In this document: positions 58,610 to 64,000 of the stretch, piece by piece
Numbering within the stretch: the stretch's first letter is position 1
Layout: each line of letters begins with the position of its first letter
Source of the DNA: Oryzias latipes
Taxonomy: Eukaryota; Chordata; Actinopteri; Beloniformes; Adrianichthyidae
Length of the DNA stretch: 64,000 nt
NCBI RefSeq assembly: GCF_002234675.1
Contig: NC_019866.2
Coordinates: 833,083-897,082 of the forward strand
Reading direction: 5' to 3'
The notes under the pieces: model-generated
The model's database searches: none
Told to the model about the DNA's origin: nothing
Seen by the model: the letters and a program-made list of their open reading frames with translations, nothing else
Translations under genes and position numbers: made by a program

Positions 58610-61600
58610 ATGACAGTCAGAGGCTTCGTCTGTGGGCTCCTGCTGCTGACCTTCACCTCTACAGGTGAGTCTCTGGAGAACATTTTCCTCAGGAATGAGT
58701 TAATGTGGACAGCTGCTTCCTCGTCCATCACGCCAAGACGTTAATGTTTCATTGCTCCCGTCGTAAAAACCAGCAGTGGATTAGGAAGGAGCTGCATCTG
58801 TTCTGGACAGGGGAGATTCAGTTTGGTTGGCTCTGGTTCTGCGTCTGTTTTATTGAGACTCAGAGCAGCAAAACGCTTCTGACTGGTCCTCCATCTGACC
58901 CAAAAGGACAAGAACGTCATCATACCATGATGCTGCCACCGCCGTGCTTCGTGTTATGGAGGATGACCGTCAGACATTCGTCTGGAAGTCAAACATCCAG
59001 ATGAAGCAAACTTCAATGGGATGTGAGGATGACCTCTTCACCCTGAAGACCAAAAAACTAATCTACATGAAGTTTCTACAACCAAAAACACTAAGACGCT
59101 CCAAATATAGAACATTTAGATTTTTGAGTTTTCAGAGAGAAAATCCAAAAATTCTGTTCAGTCAATCAACATTTGTTTGTGTTCTGTACCTTTAAAGTTG
59201 AGTCTTTTTGTCGATCTTCAACTGGTCACAAACCAGGACTGAAGTACAGAGATGAAAACGTTCTGATCCATCAGTGAAACTTAAAAAACCTCCAGGATAA
59301 AAAGAGACAGCAGAGAAAGGAGGTGATGCTGTTCGGTCCAGACGGCCCCGGTCAGATTGCTCTCTCCACCCCCCTACATGGATAAATGGAGGTTTGGGAT
59401 CACCATAGGAGTTTCTTTACCCTGGAGCTGCTGGTGAGGCTGCTTTAATCCTGGCTTTGAGGTGCTGTCATCGCGCTGCAGATGACCTCCTTCCTTCAGG
59501 AGGAATCCAGCTGAAAACCCAACATCTGAGCTGCTTCGTCCTTCCTGTTCAAATGAGCTGTCAGTTGTTTTTGGAAATCTATTCAAACCGACGTCAGCGG
59601 ATCAGCAGAGCTAAATCTTACAGTCGCATTAGGAGCTGAAGTTTATTTAATTTGTTTTTTCAATCTGGCTGAGACGTGCAGAACATTTCAGAGGTTCTGT
59701 TGAAGCAGAGAAAGTTCAGACGATCATGGAAACCAGACAGACACAAAGAGGGAAAAAAAACAGCAGAAACTATGTGGAAACTGCAAACAAGTGTGAACAT
59801 GACCAGAGGAAGACGCTCCGATTCTTCTCTCTGTTTGTTTTTCACACGCTTTTTCAGTTTTCAGGGAACCAGAAAAGAAACATGAAAAAACATGAAGGGA
59901 GAACAAAAACAGAGTCGGATTCTGTTTGTCCCTGAAAAAAAATCAGCAGCTTTTAATTTCTAATCTTTTTGTTGAATCTTTGCTTTGAAAGTTTTAACTT
60001 TAAAACTCAAAGGACTAAAATAAGCTTTTTCTGCTCCAAAGCTGCTTCTGTTTCTGTTAGAAAGTTCATTCCAATGTGCATTTCCTCCTGACTGGTTCTG
60101 CTTTGTAGTTCTCTGAAAAACCCAGACTCATCATTGAACTGGTAATCTGTGCAGATTAGGATTAAGCGGAAAGAAAAAAATCAAGATTTTCCCCTTTTAA
60201 CCTCCCCATAGTGATAATTTACCATGACATCAGCAACAAAAGCTGCTGCTGGCTGTTTTCCCTCCATCAGACAGAAAGAAATCACTGAGAACTTGAAGGA
60301 AATAAAATTTCAAAATAAAAGGAAAAGTTCTGAAAAATTCAACTGGACAAAGTTTCTGGTTTTGCGGCGTTTGGCCTCTCATCCGAGCGGCTTCTTCAGT
60401 TCTGTCTGTCTGTCCAGTGGCGGTTCTACCCTGAATTACTCCCCGGGCGAGACCCTCCCCAGGCGCCCCCCCCCCCCCCCCCCCCCCCCATGGTCAAAAC
60501 AGAACTATGTCTTTGTCAACTAACATGTTTTCCGACATGCTCATGTTTTCCGTCTTCAATCCTTTGATTGGCACATTTTTAGTTATGACCTGTTACATTA
60601 TGTTTTGTCCCCATAGAGTTGCAGTAAATGGTAAATATTCATTTTTAAAACTACCTACAGATTTATGGAAATTCTATTGGCTAAAAATATAACCCAACAT
60701 TTGTAAAACAAATAAAAAATAAACTTCATATGCAGGCTCAAAATTAACCCCTAAATCCCCAGTTAAATGTCAAAAACACATTGTGAAAACGTTTAGGCTG
60801 CCACAAATGATTATTAAATTAATGACCAATCTCAAATTATTTGCCCCATTAGCATCTTATGGCAGCAGCAGCAGCATGCTGTGTAACCATCACAGCTTTT
60901 TTAACATTATGAACTAGTATACAACAGCAAAACACAACAAAACCGTTGTGTTACAGCACAGCAGACAGACACATGAATCATAACTAATGTTACAAGTTAA
61001 GGCAGAGCAAATTTTTAAGAATAAAATCTAAAAAAATCAATAAAAAATGACACTATTTGCAACATTTGGGCTTGATAGAACGGGCTTGATGCATGTTTTA
61101 GAAAAAACATGCATCAAGCTTTGAGGGCTTCCCCTTTTCTTTATCTCTTTTCTCCTCTTCTTCTTTTCTTTTCTTTCTAAATTGGGCACCAGATGGCTTT
61201 GACCTTTCTTTCTCCATATTTTAGATGTTTTTGGCGTTTGTTTGGCATAAATGTCCTCACGTCACGAAGAAGGCATCAAGTCCGTCGACTGAACCACCTG
61301 TCACCTTAGTGACAGCATTGTTTTGTGTTGCCATTTTTTCATTTGGGCATTTCACATAAAATTAACCCAAAAAAGAAGAATATATTTTTTATACCTTTAT
61401 TAAAATGTAGGTTATAGAATGTCACCTTATGACTGACTTATAAAAAGGTTTTATAAAGTAGATTCAAACCCCTGCCCTTGTCCCCACCTAGCCTCTTAAT
61501 TTGGAAGCGTCCCACAATTGAACTGATTCCCCGCAGCCCCCCCCCCCCCCCCCCCCTTTCTTCACACATTTTCAGCAGGAGCGCGTGCAGCTACAGCCAG

Positions 61601-62904
61601 GGGCGCTGATTCGCTACATTACTTTTATTTTTTTTATCAAGCCCGCGACCGTCGCCTCCTCTGAAAGATGAGCCAGCCAGGGTTTGCGCATGCGCAAACG
61701 CGGCGGCGCTCCGTGCTCACCCCGCGCCCCCTCCCTTCTCCTTCACACACATTTGTGTCTACTTCTCAAAGACAGGAGAGCGCAGCTGCGGGGCGGCGGC
61801 GCGGCCAGGTTCAGGCTGTTACAAACTCACAAACTGTGACATAAGAAAACCAATAGTGGTGCATATAATATTTTACAAGGGCTGAGCTGCCGGTGCCGCC
61901 CCCTTCAGTTTTCCGCCCCAGGCCACCGCCCGGACGGCCCGTGCCTAGAACCGCTACTGTGTCTGTCCCTTCATGGCCAACAGAGTCCTCTAACGGGTCG
62001 TTGACCCCGTGTCTCTGCGTTTCATCACCTGTCCTCGGTTTTACCTCTGGACAACGATGGCCTGTTGTTTCAAAACCAATGTGGAGCGTGTGCTGTGAAC
62101 GTGCACGTCAGAAAAAAACCAGGAACGAGCTGCAGAGAACACAGAAGAGCAGAGCCTGTTTGGTTCTGACCCGGTTCTGCCAGCTGATCTCAGAGCTGCT
62201 GGCTTTAGAACCACAGACCCGTTTTCTGGAGAGCAGCAGCTTTCACATCACTTCCATGAGGAACTGGATGCAGAAGAAGGACCTGAGAGCAGGAATGATG
62301 CCACGACTAATGAATAAAAGCATCTGAAAAACTCAATGTGTGAAAGAACCAAACATGTTTAAACTGGGCTTTGAGTGATTTGATTGACAGCTGATAATTG
62401 GCGTTCTCATGGTCATGGTCTTCTGAGGCACCAAAGAAGATCTTTGCTCTCCAAGAGAAGAAAGTGTTTCGCTGGTTTCACTGAACCAAAAGAAGGAGCA
62501 GAACCTCCTGAAGGAGCTGAAAGGAGCTGAACATCAGACGTTTATCATGAAAATTCAGACGTAGATCAGCTGTTTCAGATCTGCTCAGGGCTTCTCTCCA
62601 CGTCAACACAACCAAGGAGGAGTCTTCATCTGAACAGATCAGTGATGCAATGACCTGCTGGTCTGCTGACTCATGTTCAGTCCTGCTCAAAGGCTGCGTC
62701 ATGCGCTAAAATTAGCTCTTCAGAACACAGCAACACGCCGAAGGTAGTTAATTCTGAGAATCTGAAGCCCCGCCCCACGTGACGCGTGGAGTGATGCCAT
62801 TCAGACCGAAACCAAACCAGTCGGGTCGGTTCTGGTAGCTGAGAGAACTTCTCTGAACTCATGTCTGTTTGTTTTCTCTGCAGGAGCTGATGGACAGATT
62901 GATG
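58610..62904 (+). CDS. Protease copy E, exons 1-2 only (gene continues past window)
   Basis: Exon 1 at 58610-58664 is 55 nt like the other copies and encodes MTVRGFVCGLLLLTFTSTG, a diverged version of the family signal peptide, followed by GTGAGT. Exon 2 at 62884-62904 is again exactly 21 nt (GADGQID across the junction), behind acceptor ctctgcag and before GTGAGT. Phase 1 is kept at both borders. No exon 3 is found before 64000, so the catalytic part lies to the right. It is the most diverged member and its upstream region does not contain the Rex3-like tail seen before A-C, so it likely separated before that insertion or lies outside the recent duplication. Confidence 0.75.
58665..60414 (+). 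other. Intron 1 of copy E, unassigned part
   Basis: No coding exon recognised. The segment 60330-60414 (gcctctcatccgagcggctt) continues after the hAT element at 61968, so it is an older repeat broken by it. Confidence 0.4.
60415..61959. mobile_element. Non-autonomous hAT transposon
   Basis: TIRs CAGTGGCGGTTCTA and TAGAACCGCTACTG. Perfect 8-bp target duplication tgtctgtc (60407-60414, 61960-61967). 1545 bp with C runs and a GC-rich right third, without a transposase ORF. Confidence 0.9.
61684..61697. promoter_or_regulatory. NRF1-like palindrome inside hAT
   Basis: TTGCGCATGCGCAA within a CpG-rich stretch (61560-61810), identical to the site at 20804 in an unrelated transposon. Confidence 0.45.
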
Positions 62905-64000
62905 GTGAGTTTTTCTGTCAACACAACCTCCAAAAAAAGAAACAATTAAAATGAAACAGGTTTTATCAATCTGCCTCGCCTCAATGCTGAAAGGAGGAGC
63001 TTACAGCCTTCTGTTCTCCAAACAGCATGAGAGCTCTCTGTTTACATCACATTCAAATGTTTTCAGTTGTGCAACAGAAAATGGAACTTTCCAACACCGT
63101 GCTTCTCCCTCAGCAGTTTCAGTGTTCAGCCCTAAAACATTCAGCCAAACATGAGGATGACGATGGACCTGTAGAATCAGACATGACTGATTCTCTGTAC
63201 TGAAGGCAGATGACGCCCCCTCTCACAGAGGACTGGCAGGGGGGTCAGGGCGGGGCTTTGCAGCTGGCATTTCTGATTGTTAGACTGACGATTGATGCAT
63301 AAAAAAAGATGAGGTTCAAATGTTTCAAGATGTTCAGAGTTCTTCCAAAAGAAAGCTAGCTTCCTCAGAAGGAAGAGTTTACCTGCAGAAACAGACAGGG
63401 TGGAGTGTGAGGCTGAGACACAGAATGAGGGGGCTGGGGTGTAGGTCCCAGGATCTGAAGCTGCTGATACCTGACTTCGTTTGGACATTTGAATGTGTGC
63501 ATGAAGGCCAGAACAATCATCTTCTAGGCTTTCATGCTGAAGAACGGGTCTAAATGCTTCTCTTTACATTCTTTTAACTTGTCCAGCAGCTGAGCAGACA
63601 GATGAGAGCTGAAGGCCTCTATCTAGTGTTGGACAGATTTTACTGTCACAACAGGAGTTATGAATCTTCTGACACACGAGGTGCATATTTGAATAAACCC
63701 CTTTTGTAATTTAGACTAAACTTTATTCACATTAGTTATATTTGTAACTGTTTTTTGTTGGACCGATGGAAAAGAAGAGAGAGGGATGTTAGAGGGGGGG
63801 GCGTGTAGGAGGGTGACTATAGAGGGGGGGGGGTACAATTATAGAGCAGCATAAAGCAACATGTTTATATGGATGTTTATAATCATTACGATCAGGTTCA
63901 GATTTATAACGGATCTAAAGGGGCGGGGCCTGTCCAAATACACTCCGATGTTACAAACATACCTGTTGGCTCCAATAATGTTCACATACAGACAGGTAAA
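62905..64000 (+). other. Intron 2 of copy E, start
   Basis: No exon 3 (family hallmark: acceptor followed by a Val-Cys-Gly codon series) is found. The right end holds G runs at about 63796 and 63823 only. Confidence 0.45.

Overview
The window is vertebrate, almost certainly teleost fish, genomic DNA. It has split genes with GT-AG introns, many fish-type non-LTR retrotransposons (Rex3/RTE-like, L2-like, Rex1-like, R2-like), a Ty1/copia element, several terminal-inverted-repeat (TIR) DNA transposons and tRNA-derived SINE sequence. There are no operons, CRISPR arrays or prokaryotic genes. The species cannot be fixed from the sequence alone.

The only host genes I can support form a plus-strand tandem array of secreted, probably GPI-anchored, trypsin-like S1A serine proteases. 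Each full copy has six exons with intron phases 1,1,2,1,0: signal peptide; a 21-nt micro-exon; light chain, activation site and catalytic His; catalytic Asp; S1-pocket region; catalytic Ser plus a hydrophobic C-terminus. From left to right: a two-exon relic (2.3-3.3 kb); copy A, reduced to exons 1 and 6 (9.2-10.1 kb); copy B, intact reading frame with a 15-kb intron 1 (12.4-34.7 kb); copy C, intact and compact (36.3-39.9 kb); copy D, intact (48.9-55.3 kb); copy E, exons 1-2 only, running off the right end (from 58.6 kb).

The repeat unit includes flanking DNA. A short LTR-like repeat and a dead Rex3-like LINE tail sit between units and were copied with the genes. Because units are paralogous, one often supplies the empty site for an insertion in another. 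This dates a copia element in the Rex3 tail upstream of copy A, a 3-kb foldback element in intron 5 of B, a SINE upstream of C, a 0.75-kb TIR element in intron 4 of C, and LTR-like elements upstream of D and in intron 5 of B. Intron 1 of B has absorbed several LINE fragments, one of them split by a 3.6-kb DNA transposon with very long TIRs.

Functional reading: B, C and D keep the catalytic triad, the R|IVGG activation site and Asp189, so they should be active trypsin-like zymogens tethered outside the cell. All copies where it can be read have lost the Cys136-Cys201 disulfide as a pair and carry Phe where Trp141 and Trp215 are usual. The rest of the window is transposon debris or sequence I cannot assign.
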